In this document: positions 5,590 through 5,690 of the stretch, piece by piece
How positions within the stretch are numbered: position 1 is the stretch's first letter
Layout of the letters: every line of letters begins with the position of its first letter
Source of the DNA: an uncultured Clostridia bacterium
GTDB lineage: Bacteria; Bacillota; Clostridia; Lachnospirales; Lachnospiraceae
Length of the DNA: 5,690 nucleotides
NCBI GenBank assembly: GCA_947088195.1
Contig: CAMUFS010000212.1
Coordinates: 1 to 5,690, forward strand
Direction: 5' to 3'
Program-made: the position numbers and the translations under genes
The notes under the pieces: model-generated
What the model was told of the DNA's origin: nothing
The model's input: the letters and a program-made list of their open reading frames with translations, nothing else
Database searches by the model: none

Positions 5590-5690
5590 CAAAGTATACT
5601 TTATACAAAATATCCTTATAGGCTATTGGTGATTATGGGGTGATGAATCATATTTTAGAAGGGTCCGCCCAGAGAATTGGCTATAGTCCT
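5590..5690. other. Downstream intergenic region with a possible partial frame at the right edge
   Basis: AAAGTATACTTT at 5591-5602 is a perfect 12-bp palindrome. It could also fold as GTATA/TATAC around CTT, but no T-run follows, so it is not a convincing terminator. A + frame is open from 5622 to the edge, with an ATG at 5643 giving 16 residues before the window ends. The GGGGTG just before this ATG is too close to act as a normal ribosome binding site. On the - strand another frame is open from the edge to a TAG near 5628, which could be the end of a convergent gene. Neither can be decided from this sequence. Confidence 0.3.

Noticed and set aside
5591..5606. The palindrome AAAGTATACTTT as a terminator of the Sel1-like gene
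   Set aside because: The stem is short and AT-only apart from one G-C pair on each side, and no T-run follows.
5616..5690. An imperfect inverted repeat (TATAGGCTATT and the reverse of AATTGGCTATA) suggesting mobile-element ends
   Set aside because: Several mismatches interrupt the match, there is no transposase or target duplication, and the similarity is within chance for AT-rich DNA.

Overview
The window looks like chromosome from a low-GC Gram-positive anaerobe of the class Clostridia, most likely a Lachnospiraceae-type gut bacterium. This is inferred from AT-rich coding sequence, strong AGGAGG-type ribosome binding sites, consensus-like sigma-A promoters, and the protein types present. 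No marker gene fixes the species.

Layout, left to right. Bases 1-344 are AT-rich. They hold an open frame that enters from the left edge and stops at 222-224 (possibly the tail of an upstream membrane protein), then a leader with a hairpin in front of the first clear gene. Bases 345-1826 (+) encode an intracellular right-handed beta-helix protein of the GH28 (polygalacturonase-like) type. A promoter at 1850-1878 drives a tRNA-Pro gene at 1913-1986 with the unusual anticodon AGG. A perfect 9-bp stem with T-runs on both sides (2009-2043) looks like a bidirectional terminator. Bases 2045-2234 are a GC-rich block: a tandem, highly structured repeat of period 87-88 bp with two full units and the start of a third. 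Bases 2237-4153 (-) encode a zinc-ribbon, single-membrane-span, leucine-rich-repeat protein. It is divergent from a cytoplasmic Sel1/TPR-like repeat protein at 4363-5589 (+). Two well-formed promoters lie back to back in the 209-bp gap between them. The last 100 bases hold no certain gene.

How the parts may relate. The beta-helix enzyme lacks a signal peptide, so it probably trims imported pectin-type or related oligosaccharides. The tRNA has its own promoter. The LRR and Sel1-like proteins are both repeat-built binding scaffolds, one facing outside and one in the cytoplasm. Their divergent promoters suggest, but do not prove, linked expression. No classical terminator lies directly behind the LRR gene, so its transcript probably runs through the structured repeat block and ends at the shared terminator, making the repeats its 3' untranslated region.

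The strongest candidate for something undescribed is the tandem structured repeat. Both units have the same nested-stem plan, the stem sequences differ but stay paired, and an 11-nt A-rich bulge is conserved.
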